A stretch of DNA of 64,000 bases from Rosa chinensis (GCF_002994745.2 NC_037091.1:35156612-35220611), one strand, 5' to 3'; counted from the first letter of the stretch, positions 1-10,775 are shown. The notes: generated from the sequence alone by a model not told the origin. Numbers and translations: made by a program.

Positions 1-387
1 TGGACTGTATGCGAAGAGCTTCTGAATTATTTCAGAAACAGACTTGAAATCAGCAAAGCGCAGATTGTTCCATTGAACCTTCAAGTCAGGGAGGAGGGAA
101 TCTTGGACATTGCGAAAACGCTCTTCTAGCGCTACCCATAGCTCTCTTGCATTCTTGATCGACATATACTCCAATTTGAGTGCCTTGTCCATATGGCGTC
201 GCATCAAGATAACTGCTTGAGCATGCTTTGTAGGTGTTCGCACGAACACAAGATCCGGGTTATGTGCCTGGATTATGGGTAATATTCCCTTTGAAGTGAG
301 ATGGTTCTCAACATCGGTTACCCAACTGTGGTAATCCGAGCCTGTTGAGTCAAGCATGGGAAAGTCGAGTCTAGGTTCATTCGACAT
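1..387 (-). CDS. Copia gag polyprotein, N-terminal part (open at window edge)
   Basis: The frame starts at the ATG at 387 (MSNEPRLDFPMLDS) and stays open for 129 codons to the window edge. It has the usual plant Copia gag beginning: a short head, then a Tyr-x-x-Trp segment (SDYHSWVTDVENHL), then helices with ARELWVALEERF and VQWNNLRFADF. Gag packages element RNA into virus-like particles in the cytoplasm. The zinc knuckle, protease, integrase and reverse transcriptase would lie left of position 1. No break is seen in the visible part. Certain as a Copia gag; whether the element is intact is unknown. Confidence 0.85.
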   Translation of the reverse strand, partial: MSNEPRLDFPMLDSTGSDYHSWVTDVENHLTSKGILPIIQAHNPDLVFVRTPTKHAQAVILMRRHMDKALKLEYMSIKNARELWVALEERFRNVQDSLLPDLKVQWNNLRFADFKSVSEIIQKLFAYSP

Positions 388-1498
388 CCTGAAAATAAGA
401 AGAGAAGATATATTAGTTTCGGAGTTAAACTTCCACGAAAACTAAAACAATAAGATTTCTGAGCTATGCTACCAAGAAATCAATTTCCAAGAATCTCTTT
501 TGGATTAGACCAAACAATGATGTTTTAATATGGTCACAATTTGATGCTTGTGGACGCTCTTAGTCCAAGCATTATGAACACTCTTAGTTCATATGAACGC
601 TCTTCGTTCGTTTAATTATGAACACTCTTAGTTCATACGAACACTCTTAGTTCGTTAAGCGTAATCCCCACAATTCCGCTTTGTTAAATACTCAAAACCA
701 TTTGGCAACATATATTCCAATATTTGCAGAAAATAAAAGGAATTTAAATACAAGAAAGCAGGAACTTTAATCGTAAAGATCGACTTACTTGATAATTTAA
801 AGCTTTACTTCACGATTCTTTATACACACGCGTGTTGATGCAGGCATGTAGCTAAAATAGGATTGTCGGAATCTGGTCGGAAATTGACAGTTGGTAGGCT
901 GCCCTTCTCCCTTCTTTTTTCCTTTTTTTCTTCTTTCCGGGCCCAAGCCTGCTTCCCCTTCCTTTTTTTTCTTCTTTTCTTTCTTCTCTTCTTTTCTTCT
1001 TGTTTTCTGGTTCTTGCTTGTGGGCGTGGGGGCAGCACCGGCTGTGCGGGGCTGTGCTGCCAAAGGCTGGAGGCTGTGCTGCAAGGCGCGGAGGCTGGCT
1101 GGGGTAGCAGTTCTGCGCGGGTAGGCTGCGCCGGTGGGCGGTGGGTTGTGGCTGAAGGGCGCTAGGCCGAAGCAACGACAGGATGGTGATCGATCGGGCT
1201 AGGCCAGGAGCGGCTGGGCTGCAGGGAGGCGAGGCCGAGTGCGACTGGGCTGATGCGCGGGCTGCAGGGAGGCTGGAGAGCTTGCGGCTAGGGCTGCAGG
1301 TGAGCTGGGCAGCACGGGCTTACAGGTAGGCCGGTGGGCTGGTGTGCGGCAAGGGAAGCAGAAGGCTACAGTGGCTTGCGGCAGGGAGGGCTGCAGCAAG
1401 GAGGTAGTTTTTGGTGTTTTTTTTTTTTTTTTTGGCTCGGGTTAGGGGCTGCAGCAATTTTAGGGTTTTTCTTTTTTTCTTTTGGGTTAGGGTTAGAA
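388..1498 (-). other. Untranslated leader of the left-edge Copia element
   Basis: About 1.1 kb between PBS and gag start with no believable coding frame. It holds a run of small hairpins (551-654) and, at about 900-1480, a stretch that is strongly pyrimidine-biased on the plus strand, with poly-T runs and GGCTG/GCTGC-rich sequence. The open frames across 797-1586 are low-complexity (Lys/Glu or Phe/Ser runs) and are not called as genes. Confidence 0.6.
551..654 (-). repeat. Five 17-bp palindromes (hairpin array)
   Basis: Five copies of a 17-bp palindrome at 551-567, 575-591, 594-610, 619-635 and 638-654. Each has 5-bp arms (TGAAC/GTTCA, CGAAC/GTTCG or TGGAC/GTCCA) around a 7-base loop that reads CTCTTA-like on the plus strand. 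Start-to-start spacing alternates 24, 19, 25, 19 bp. Arms vary in a paired way between copies, except for one outer mismatch in the third copy. It sits in the Copia leader, so it would be in the element RNA. Confidence 0.85.
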
Positions 1499-1512
1499 CT
1501 CGTGCTGATAAC
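1499..1512 (-). other. Copia primer binding site
   Basis: Minus-strand GTTATCAGCACGAG directly follows the LTR end. This is the common plant Copia variant of the PBS, which primes minus-strand DNA synthesis from a host tRNA. Confidence 0.7.
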
Positions 1513-1513
1513 G

Positions 1514-1690
1514 TGTTGTAGGAGAATGCAATTGTGTTTATTATTGATAATAGGAGCCCTTTAAATAGGGAATTACAAGGTATCAAAAAGGTAATAGAAT
1601 CCGATTACAATTGAATACCTAGATCACATTCCTATTACAACTCTAAACCCTAGTTTGTAGAGGCACACATTATGTCGACATCCTTCAACA
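1514..1690 (-). repeat. 5' LTR of left-edge Copia element (177 bp)
   Basis: Bounded by TGTTG and CAACA as short inverted ends. In element orientation it carries a TATTTAAAG box about 50 bp from its end. The partner LTR is outside the window, so the boundary rests on the TG/CA ends and the adjacent PBS. Confidence 0.75.
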
Positions 1691-1776
1691 AGGACAGAGC
1701 TTTGATTCTCAGCATTTTTGATAAAACTGTTTGTCTGGGTTCTCAACATGTACTACATTGGTTGCAGAAGTTGCCC

Positions 1777-2105
1777 AGGTTCTAAGCTGAAAACCTACAA
1801 CATAATGAAACAATATTCAAGCGCATTAGTGAACTTGCAGCAAGGAAGGGATATACCCTATCTCAACTTGCCCTGGCTTGGGTTCATCACCAAGGAAATG
1901 ATGTGTGCCCTATACACAGAACTACGAAGATTGAGAATTTTAACCAAAACATAAAGGCTTGTCTGTGAAACTGACACCAGAAGATATGGCTGAGCTTGAA
2001 TCTTTTGCTTCCACAGATGCTGTTAAGGGCGACAGATATCAAACTACCATCAGTACATGGATGAACTCTGAAACTCCACCACTGTCTTCATGGAAAGCCA
2101 CATAA
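1777..2105 (+). pseudogene. Aldo-keto reductase pseudogene, last exon
   Basis: This matches the C-terminal exon of plant AKR enzymes of the auxin-induced PCNT115 / perakine reductase type, NADPH-dependent cytosolic reductases. Visible family segments are [45 protein letters not shown] and a C-terminal SSWKAT followed by TAA at 2103-2105. It is broken: an in-frame TAA at 1783-1785 replaces the codon after Arg-Phe, a 1-base deletion in the Asn-Ile-Lys-Ala-Leu region shifts frame, and the usual PIPGTTK is altered to PIHRTTK. The upstream exons are missing; a Copia LTR lies 87 bp upstream. A second broken AKR copy is at 20757-31175. Confidence 0.85.
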
Positions 2106-2787
2106 GTATGTGCCTAGCCTCTCAAGTGATGTCATAGTAATGCCTCTTTGTACCTTGAAAAATTAGTGAATTTCTCTTCTCTGAGAATAAGTAGTTATTG
2201 TGGGTTCAGTAGTTTTTTAGAGTGATATACCTTGGGATATTAAACCAATTATCAGTAGCTTCAGCCTTCAGGTGTTTTGACTTGCAATTTTTTTTTTTTT
2301 TGGGAATGTGTTTTGACTTGCAATTGATAGTTGCAATTGATAATTTCACAATGAAGTGTGAAATTAATTTCCAAGAAACCTCAATTTGGTTTTGTTCACT
2401 AATCTTTCAGGAGGGTTGATACAAATCAATCACGGAATCAAAATATACGAGTATCGTTTTTAAGCCTTATTATTATTTATTTCTTTCTTTCAAATCGGTT
2501 CTAAATTCTAATCGAGTTTGTTGTTACAACATACTAGGTAAAATGGCTACAATCTACCTGAGTTTATTTCAAGTTACAGTGGAGGCACCGAGGCACTTCT
2601 AGTCTTCGACTAAGGATATATTGCTGTGTTCTTTTTCTATTGGAAATTTTAAAGAGTTGGACATGCTGGTGTGAGCTTGTGGGTTTTCTAGAGTTAAAAC
2701 TCCAACACAACGATATGGTTACTTACTTGGCTTTGATTGCATGGATATTGTGGCAAGCTAGAAATGACCTAGACTTCAACTTTAATT
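2106..2787. other. Intergenic, nothing recognised
   Basis: AT-rich sequence downstream of the AKR exon, with a T-run at about 2287-2301. No supported coding frame or repeat was found; the open frame 2222-2419 is not convincing. Confidence 0.5.
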
Positions 2788-3310
2788 CACTACAACACAG
2801 ATGGTAATTTCCGACGATGAAAAATGGTCGGAAATAGGGCATTTTCGTCGGAAATACCTTTTTCCGACTAAAAGTCGTCATCGGAAATGTCGTGGTCGGA
2901 AATAATTTTCTTCCGACCAACCGTCGGAAATGCTTGACCATTTCCGACGAATATCACCATCGGATTTTAGTCTCGTTTTGGTCAGAATTAATGTTTGTTT
3001 CGTCCGAAAAAAGTCGACGGAATTAAGGTTTTTCGTCGGAAATATCGGAAATACAATTATTTCCAACGAATTATTTCCGACCACACTTTTGGTCGTAATA
3101 TCTATTTCCGACGACGTAGATTCGACCACTCGTTTTGTTGGAATAAGTCTTTTCCCATGATTTTTTTCCGACCACAATTGTTGTCGGAAAACTTTTTCCT
3201 ATGACATATTTTAAACCAAAAACTTCGTCGGAATATATATTTCCGACTAACTACTTTTGTTGGGAATTAGTATTTGAGTATTTCCGATTACATATTTACT
3301 TTGTGGGAAT
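2788..3310. repeat. Left terminal and subterminal repeats of CACTA
   Basis: More than a dozen copies of TTTCCGACGA/GTCGGAAAT in both orientations, starting 25 bp inside the CACTA terminus and fading after about 3260. In this family such motifs are binding sites for the TNPA protein. Confidence 0.85.
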
Positions 3311-5519
3311 TAATAATCATTACTGTCTATACAAATGACTTTTACTGATGAATAATTATTGTCACAAACGGCTCACCTCTTGTGGAAATAAATATAGTAA
3401 ATGAAATTACATTCGATTTTAATTATTAGAATTTTTTCACAAATTGAATATTTATTTTCTGGAACTTGAAGAACTAAATAAATATAGTGAAGATTTGAAT
3501 AATTGATTGAATGCAAACTACATAGTCTTAATACATAGATAAAATAACATCATCCATGACATTAGAATAGTACGAGAGAAAATACTCTATTCGAGAGAAA
3601 ATACTAACCTAAAAACAAAAAATAAAAGATTACATTTGTCAAACATGTCTAAGGAAACTAATTGCCACCTAAAAGCCCAATACGTACTGAAGTTAGTAAC
3701 TACAATCTCCACTTAAGCATGATTGAATAAACAAAGACAAACCTATGGTCTTCATTTCTTCCCCTTAAACTTTGCAACTGCATTCCTCAATGTCTCGTCC
3801 TATAGCCAATCCAACATGTTGCAAATTACTATAATATCTCACAGGAGGTATGAAAAAGAAAACAAATATAGCATGTTTAACAGTACATATAAAATGGGTC
3901 AGTGCTATCATATCATAAGCTAAAGTCATTGACCATATATAATACTCTAAGATACTTAGTTGCACATTATTAATACCGCAAGTAATAAAACCATTAATTC
4001 TAAACTACTCGCACATTATTAATATTTTGTTGCCTCATATAAATAGATAAGGTTTGTTCGAATACCTTGTAACTAGTGGCTAGCAGCTAAGGATCAAGAT
4101 GCATTTGCTTCGGAATCTCCATTAGTAGATTTACCCTGTCAAAATAGCAAAACAGGAAATGGAACAAAGTATAATAAGTATGAGGACCTTATAAAAAAAC
4201 TCCTAATTGCTGCAAAAACGCCTTGACAACAAGAATGTTTTTTTAACGACTTTGGAAGCCACATCCTTTGTACATATATACACAAGAGAAAACATGAATT
4301 CCCACATCCTGTTTGCAAACAAATCACATGCCAACTAGCTGAGTGAACCAGTTGAGAGTAGGTAACAAAAAGATTCATTTCCCTACCTGAAACAAAAGTC
4401 CTAGGAAGCAAAGCTTCTAGAAGGTATAGATTATGCATGGAGTGTATTTCAGACTTCTTCAAACTTTATCAATAGAGCAGAACCATTTGATGTATATCAT
4501 ACCCCAATTGAGTCTAAATTGAAAGAGAAATCTAATTCTTGTTAGTTCAAGATCATATCTTGCACTTAAGTTGATCATCTACACTGATTGTTTGAAATCC
4601 CTTAATCAAATTAAAGTCATGTGCACACATTGGTTCAAAATTGAAATACCTTAATTTTCTGTATCATTTACGTTATTTCCTAAGATAAGTCATAGTCATG
4701 TGTGAAGTTGGAATGTATTCAGCTATATGTATCAAGTAGCTATGATAAGTCATTGTCATGTACATGCAGAATCAAAGTTTTTCCTTTATGTATTCAGCTA
4801 CATGGTATCAATTAGCACTACACAAGGTGGCCAAATGATGTCCAAATATTTGAAAATGGAGCTTCATCCTAGAATGAAGTCTGAATTCTCTATAGCTTTT
4901 CTAATATGTTCATGATTTACTGTACTGTAGCTTTCCTACCGCAGCCATTATGGTTAACACCTTTGTTTAAGATTGTTGCTTCTCAAGGATGTAGCTATTA
5001 TAATGAACTGATGTGATGCAATTTTTTTCTTTCTTTTCAATGAAGTGATGATAAAAAATAAATTAAAATCAAGGTATTGCATAAACTAAGACAACTCTTG
5101 CAGCCTTCAATTACTGAACATGCACAAATATATGCACAATGTAATACCAAAAGAAGACTAATCAATTAGATATGCAGAGAGGTGATACAATCATACAAAT
5201 CACACTTTAAAAAGTAGGGCACATACAAAATCGATCAAAAGCTAGGTTTACTTGCAACCATATGTTTCACTCAGCAAAATCAAAATCCCAAAAGGACAAA
5301 GCAGAATATGCAATCACTTAAAGAGGCATGGAGTTTTTGAAAATGACCAAAAAACAGTGATTCTCTCGCAAATTGAGAATGACTTGAACTATTTGCCATG
5401 AAAGCTTGAAGGACTTGTTTCAAATCAGCCACCATATCCGTAAGAGTATGAACTTGTTGTTCCAATTGTCCAAACTCTTTGTCACGTTCCAAACACACGC
5501 GCTTATTGCATGTTAATTT
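3311..5519. other. CACTA interior, non-coding
   Basis: AT-rich sequence with no supported gene. Open frames at 3723-3965, 4139-4462 and 4727-4915 show no family features or codon bias and are probably 3' non-coding or intronic sequence of the minus-strand TNPA-like gene. Confidence 0.5.
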
Positions 5520-6551
5520 GGCTGCTACTCGAACCGCACACATCTTCAGGTGGTTCCATTCCGTCACCTAAGCCATGAATTTTGCCATGTTTAGACCCAC
5601 CAACCACCTCCTTGTATATGTCCCAATCATCCAATTCGTCTTCACCATCACCACCCAAAGTCTCCTCTATACGTTTTTGCAATTCCATACATTCCTTCAA
5701 AGAAAACATATATAACTAATATAAGTACGTACTATAATGTCAAGGAGAATTATAAATAAAATACTAAAATATACATAAAGATCCTTTGCCTTCTCACTCT
5801 GCCAATGTTCCGGTTTTCCATCTTTAGGCTTAGAAATATGAAACCTTCTAAACATCTCTATTGGACTCAGTTCAACTCCAGTCTTATCAATCTGCAAGAT
5901 TTAAATAATAAGGTGAAAGCATTGGTAAAAAAAGAAATAAAGTGTATAGGGTAAACCAACAATAGAGGCAAGGTGGAAGCTAAGCAATCATTAATGAATG
6001 AAAAAAAATAAGGCAGATTCTATCCGAAACTATTTGTTGTACATACCTCCTCTTTTATGTACTTCGCCATTGGAACTGAACCCGTTGTATGCACCATAGT
6101 TAATTTGTCACGATTAATTGCATTCCGCTCACTCTTCTCCTATATATTTCATTAAAAGAGGTAAATAACGAGAAACACAAGAAATATTAATCAAATGTCA
6201 CTAAATTAGTTTAAAATACTCTGCTGCACAGTTCAGAACTAAATTATTTAGCAAACCTAGACTCAATGGAATTTTCTGAAAATTTTACAGAACACCATAG
6301 ACACATTGAATAACATGTACACAAAATTTTATAGAAATCAGAGTTGTTTTGGCATAGAAAATAAATAACAGAAAACAAAACTTAAGAAAACAGAAATATA
6401 TTTTGGGACTTGAAAACAATTTCAAAACGAAACTAAGGACTCTTTAGCTACCACCAAACTCATTCTATCATATATATTTAGTTATGAAATCACCTGCCAT
6501 GTTTCTTTTAGCCATTCATCAACCATTGGTGTCCATATTTCTGGCTTCAAA

Positions 6552-7027
6552 TGTAAAATGACCATATACATGCTCACAACATATGCACACAATCATAAAA
6601 GGGATTAAGGCTTACCTTCAGCAATTACTGGCATGGATTCCATCTTATGCAACTGCAAACACGAACACTGAATATAGCCTTCTGTTACTTACCAACTTGC
6701 TTCTCAATGGACAGAACAATATGCAAAACGTCGGTAGTAATCAGGGACCAATTCATCTGTATATATAGGTAACTTAAACCTCAAGAAGCTTCCCATTAAA
6801 GCTATCCATATCGGTTTAGGTTTCCTAGTTAGATTCTTAATGTATCACAACTTGTAGCCTTCCTTGTAGACTAAGCAATAGATTACTATCCTTAATGAAT
6901 TGATACACTATTCATTAAGTCACTAGTATTGATTTACTGTTTGTATCCATGTTAAACTAGGATTGATATTAAGCTAATCATCAATTACTTTATGATGATA
7001 TGTGTTATGTCCATATTTGATCTTACA
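6552..7027 (-). repeat. 3' LTR of the deleted Copia element (476 bp)
   Basis: Ends TGTAA...TTACA. No difference from the copy at 10300-10775 was seen by eye. It contains an open frame of 61 codons antisense to the element (6583-6768) that recurs in all four LTRs of this family in the window. Confidence 0.93.
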
Positions 7028-7041
7028 ATCTCCCCCTTGGA
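7028..7041 (-). other. Polypurine tract of the deleted Copia element
   Basis: Minus-strand CCAAGGGGGAGATT directly precedes the 3' LTR. This primes plus-strand DNA synthesis. The plus-strand sister copy has the same tract (AAGGGGGAGATT) before 29447. Confidence 0.85.
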
Positions 7042-7600
7042 CTCACACATATCATGCTCGATGATTTGCACCAGAGAACATCAAAACCTACTTAACTTAC
7101 TGAAGTGCGCGCCAGATAACAAACTTAAATCGAAAATCCATTCCAACATGGTCAGATCACAGTTACTTATGCAGAGCAAGAAACAGTATACATTTTAACA
7201 AAAATGCAGAGTTTCAAAACCACAAACACAAGCTCCTGCAATCCACATATGTCAAACCAGAAGTGATACAATATATGTTAATGTGTATCAACAAGTAAAC
7301 ATATATTAGGTCCTACTTTATGTTTCTAAAACCAGAAACTCAAGCAAATTTACTGAACACTGATGGCTTAAAATTATTGCTTGAACCTTAGCATCATGCT
7401 ATACATGATTTAAGCCATCTGATAGCAAGTATGATATTCAAAACAAGATGATAAATTCCAAAACAAAACAATAAAGCTGCAGCAAAATCATAACTGGAAA
7501 TACCTCAAAATTTTATTGATAATCAAAACTGTCATTACAAATAAGTTGTGATAAACAAAAATAAAAAGATCACAACTAAAACACAAGAACTCAAAAAACC
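7042..7600 (-). other. 3' untranslated part of the deleted Copia element
   Basis: Non-coding sequence between the polyprotein stop and the polypurine tract. It matches 28826-29434 of the plus-strand copy, including the GATGGCTTAAA/TTTAAGCCATC hairpin arms. Confidence 0.7.
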
Positions 7601-9247
7601 TTAGAATTTTAAATGCTCCAACTGGACTAACTCTCTACTGATCTTAGCATCTAAATTAGCTAAAATTCCAATGCTTGCTGTATGTTTCTGGAATGCTGCT
7701 ACTGACAATGCCTTGGTGAAAGGATCTGCTAGCTGTGAATTTGTGTCAATACTCAAAACAGCTATTTCACCATGCTTTACTCTTTCTCTAACACTGTAAT
7801 ACTTTAGATCAATATGCTTGGAATTATTTGACCTTTTACTGTTCTTGCTAAAGAAAACTGCAGCCTCATTGTCACAATAAATCACAAGTGTTCCAGCCAC
7901 AATGTGACTCAATACTTTGGTCTGCATGAGAAAATTCCTAATCCAAAGTCCTTCACACACAGTTTCATATACTGCAATAAATTCGGCTTGCATAGTAGAA
8001 GTTGAAACAAGTGTTTGTTTCATGGTTTTCCAAGCAATAGCACCTCCTGCAAGCATGAACACATATCCACAAGTGGACTTCTTGGAGTCTGGATAATTCC
8101 CTGCAAAATCCGAGTCTGAGAATCCAATGAGTTTCAGATCCTCCACTTGCCTATAAACTAGCATGTGGCTTTTAGTTCTCTGCAGGTATCTCAACACTTT
8201 CTTCCCAGCTACCCAATGTTCATGGCCTGGATTAGATTGGAATCTAGACAAAATCCCTACTGCAAAAGACAAATCCGGCCTAGTGCAGACTTGTGCATAC
8301 ATGAGACTTCCTACAAGTCTGGCATAAGGCTTTGACTCCATATTTTCTTTCTCAACATCACTATTGGGACTTTGCTTCTTGGTTAACTTATCTCCTTTGG
8401 ACATGGGAACTTCTCCAGCTGCACACTTCTCCATACCAAATCTCTTTAAAATTTTGGTAACATAATTCTGTTGAGACAAACCAAGTAGTCTCTGTGCCCT
8501 ATCTCTTTTAATCTCAATACCTAGTACATAGGATGCTTCTCCTAAGTCTTTCATGTCAAAATTCCTTGACAGAAAACTCTTGGTATCTTTAAGCAATTTA
8601 ATGTTACTGCTAGCCAAAAGTATATCATCCACATAGAGTACCAGAAAAATAAAATTGTTCCCAACAGTCTTCAAATAAACACACTCATCAACAAGATTTT
8701 CTGTAAATCCAAAAGTAGAAATCACAGAATCAAATTTCTTGTACCACTGTCTAGAAGCTTGTTTTAGGCCATAAATTGATTTTCTTAACTTACACACTAA
8801 GTTTTCACTTCCAGCTTGTACAAACCCTTCTGGCTGCCTCATATAAATCACTTCATCTAGTTCGCCATTCAAGAAAGCTGTTTTAACATCCATCTGGTGC
8901 AGCTCCATATCAAAATGAGCCACTAAAGCCATGATTATCCTAAACGAGTCTTTTGTAGAAACTGGAGAAAAAGTCTCAGTAAAATCAATGCCCTCCTTCT
9001 GTGTAAAACCTTTGGCAACTAATCTTGCTTTATGTCTCTCTACATTGCCATTTGCATCTCTTTTGATTTTGAAAACCCATTTACAACCTATAGGCTTCTG
9101 GTTGGGGTCAGGTTCAACTAATTCCCAAACTGCATTTTGACTCATGGAATTAATTTCTGCTTCCATTGCTTGCTGCCATTGATGAGATTCATTACTTTCA
9201 ATGGCCTGATTAAATGTAGTTGGATCATTGTCCTCTGCACAGTCCAT
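7601..9247 (-). CDS. Copia reverse transcriptase and RNase H, intact C-terminal pol segment
   Basis: A 548-codon uninterrupted frame with the Copia reverse transcriptase: WVFKIKRDANGNVERHKARL, AKGFTQKEGIDF, MDVKTAFLNGELDE, and the catalytic YVDDILL. It is followed by RNase H segments DSDFAGNYPDSKKS and SKHIDLKYYSVRE near the C-terminus. The methionine at 9247 (MDCAEDNDPTTF) is the first in this frame, but the native polyprotein would read in from the Val-Thr repeat region upstream. That join is broken by a G-run one base shorter (9293-9298 on the plus strand) than in the sister copy, so a gag-pol fusion is not possible here. The protein would lack protease and integrase. It is more intact than the same region of the plus-strand copy. 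Confidence 0.93.
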   Translation of the reverse strand: MDCAEDNDPTTFNQAIESNESHQWQQAMEAEINSMSQNAVWELVEPDPNQKPIGCKWVFKIKRDANGNVERHKARLVAKGFTQKEGIDFTETFSPVSTKDSFRIIMALVAHFDMELHQMDVKTAFLNGELDEVIYMRQPEGFVQAGSENLVCKLRKSIYGLKQASRQWYKKFDSVISTFGFTENLVDECVYLKTVGNNFIFLVLYVDDILLASSNIKLLKDTKSFLSRNFDMKDLGEASYVLGIEIKRDRAQRLLGLSQQNYVTKILKRFGMEKCAAGEVPMSKGDKLTKKQSPNSDVEKENMESKPYARLVGSLMYAQVCTRPDLSFAVGILSRFQSNPGHEHWVAGKKVLRYLQRTKSHMLVYRQVEDLKLIGFSDSDFAGNYPDSKKSTCGYVFMLAGGAIAWKTMKQTLVSTSTMQAEFIAVYETVCEGLWIRNFLMQTKVLSHIVAGTLVIYCDNEAAVFFSKNSKRSNNSKHIDLKYYSVRERVKHGEIAVLSIDTNSQLADPFTKALSVAAFQKHTASIGILANLDAKISRELVQLEHLKF

Positions 9248-9357
9248 TTCAATTTCTGCTTCTTGTAGATAAACAATGTAGTCACTCTCTTCCCCCCATA
9301 AGTTGGTTTTCTTGCTCTCTGTGATCTTCTAGGTTGAGCCACTGGATGATTTTGAGG

Positions 9358-9606
9358 TTCAGTTACTTGACCAGTTACGTGGTCAGTTACTTGGTCAGTG
9401 ACATGGGCAGTGACATGGTCAGTGACATGGTCAGTGACATGGTCAGTGACATGGGCAGTGACTTGACCAGGCACAGTTACTTGGGTAGTTACATGGTCAG
9501 TGACATGGGCAGTGACTTGACCAGGCACAGTTACTTGGGTAGTTACATGGTCAGTGACATGGTCAGTGACTTGGTCAGTGACCTGACTAGTTGGTCAGTT
9601 ACCTGA
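9358..9606 (-). repeat. 12-bp tandem array (Val-Thr-x-x coding repeat), fusion array
   Basis: About 20 imperfect copies of a 12-bp unit with consensus GT(A/C)ACTGACCAN, read on the minus strand, encoding VTDH/VTDQ/VTGQ/VPGQ. Its upstream flank matches the leader array of the sister element and its downstream flank matches the sister's coding array, so this looks like a recombined hybrid of the two. Confidence 0.88.
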
Positions 9607-10285
9607 TCATCGTTTTCTGCCAACATCAATGAAGAATGCTTTGTGCATCATAATCACTTATGCCAACAGAAAACCACAAAACCCATGAGCTTTTAACTTT
9701 ATATTCTACCCAGATTCATCCTTGTAAGAAAATTAAGCTCTCGTATCTGTCAATTTTAATAATGTGTAAACAAAATCTGGGAGATTTTTGTTCTTCATGC
9801 AATTTTTACACAATCACAGATACAATACCATATCATCAATCAATTCATCATGCATATTCAAGCACAATCAAAATTGTTTCGATTCCAAGAAACCACAGAA
9901 CAATCAAGAAATTGTAAATTTCATCCGGTCACCATCTACTCTAACCTAACGCACGCCGGGAATGCAACTAGTGTTCTTGAGCACAATCAAAATTCAATTA
10001 TCATGCTATGAATCGAAATCAATTTCACAGAAAAACCTGTTTTTGCTTTTTCCCCAATTTGCTGCTAAAAATCACAGCGGAAGCGTGAACTTGATATTTA
10101 ACCAGATGCAGCAATTGACTTAAGTAACTTACCTTGATCAGTTACATGACCAGTTACATGGTCAGTTACATGGTCAGTTACCTGATCAGTGACTTGGTCC
10201 GTAAAGCAAAAACCCCTTTTTTTTTTTTTTTTTTTTGTGTTTGTTTTGCAAAACCCTAAAACGATTTTGATACTTGTGAGCCTAT
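9607..10285 (-). other. Leader of the deleted Copia element
   Basis: Untranslated leader that closely matches 23337-23990 of the plus-strand copy. It includes a run of about 18-20 A on the element strand next to the PBS (plus-strand T-run at about 10218-10236). Confidence 0.8.
10127..10200 (-). repeat. Short leader array of the 12-bp repeat
   Basis: About six copies of the same GT(A/C)ACTGACCAN unit lying between PBS and main array. It corresponds to 23411-23466 in the plus-strand copy. Confidence 0.8.
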
Positions 10286-10297
10286 GCTCTGATACCA
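10286..10297 (-). other. Primer binding site (initiator tRNA-Met)
   Basis: Minus-strand TGGTATCAGAGC, two bases from the LTR end. This is complementary to the 3' end of plant initiator tRNA-Met, the usual Copia primer. Confidence 0.93.
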
Positions 10298-10299
10298 AT

Positions 10300-10775
10300 T
10301 GTAAAATGACCATATACATGCTCACAACATATGCACACAATCATAAAAGGGATTAAGGCTTACCTTCAGCAATTACTGGCATGGATTCCATCTTATGCAA
10401 CTGCAAACACGAACACTGAATATAGCCTTCTGTTACTTACCAACTTGCTTCTCAATGGACAGAACAATATGCAAAACGTCGGTAGTAATCAGGGACCAAT
10501 TCATCTGTATATATAGGTAACTTAAACCTCAAGAAGCTTCCCATTAAAGCTATCCATATCGGTTTAGGTTTCCTAGTTAGATTCTTAATGTATCACAACT
10601 TGTAGCCTTCCTTGTAGACTAAGCAATAGATTACTATCCTTAATGAATTGATACACTATTCATTAAGTCACTAGTATTGATTTACTGTTTGTATCCATGT
10701 TAAACTAGGATTGATATTAAGCTAATCATCAATTACTTTATGATGATATGTGTTATGTCCATATTTGATCTTACA
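10300..10775 (-). repeat. 5' LTR of the deleted Copia element (476 bp)
   Basis: Same as the copy at 6552-7027 by eye. In element orientation TATA-like sequence (TATATATA) lies about 220 bp from the LTR end. The insertion point is inside a coding exon of the CACTA TNPA-like gene. Confidence 0.93.

Larger units (their letters stand above)
1..1690 (-). mobile_element. Copia LTR retrotransposon, 5' part (continues off the left edge)
   Basis: Read on the minus strand this has a short LTR (1690 to 1514), a primer binding site directly next to it, a long untranslated leader and the start of gag (387 to 1). The order LTR, PBS, leader, gag is that of a Ty1/Copia element. Only the 5' part is in the window, so the second LTR and the target duplication cannot be checked. 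It lies directly upstream of a decayed aldo-keto reductase exon. Confidence 0.85.
6552..10775 (-). mobile_element. Copia retrotransposon, internally deleted (no gag, protease or integrase)
   Basis: Two 476-bp LTRs (6552-7027 and 10300-10775) appear identical by eye, with TGTAA/TTACA ends. A 5-bp target duplication TCAAA flanks the element (6547-6551 and 10776-10780). In minus orientation there is a PBS at 10297-10286, a leader, a repeat array fused to the reverse transcriptase, and a purine tract before the 3' LTR. Gag, protease and integrase are missing. It is about 2.85 kb shorter than the related plus-strand copy at 22849-29920. LTR identity implies a recent insertion, which must have used proteins supplied in trans. 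Confidence 0.93.

Noticed and set aside
797..1175. Lys/Glu-rich and Phe-rich open frames on both strands
   Set aside because: They are translations of a polypyrimidine/polypurine tract in the Copia leader.
1486..1498. Telomere-like GGGTTAGGGTTAG
   Set aside because: Only two units next to the Copia PBS; such telo-box-like pieces are common in plant leaders and do not indicate a telomeric fusion.
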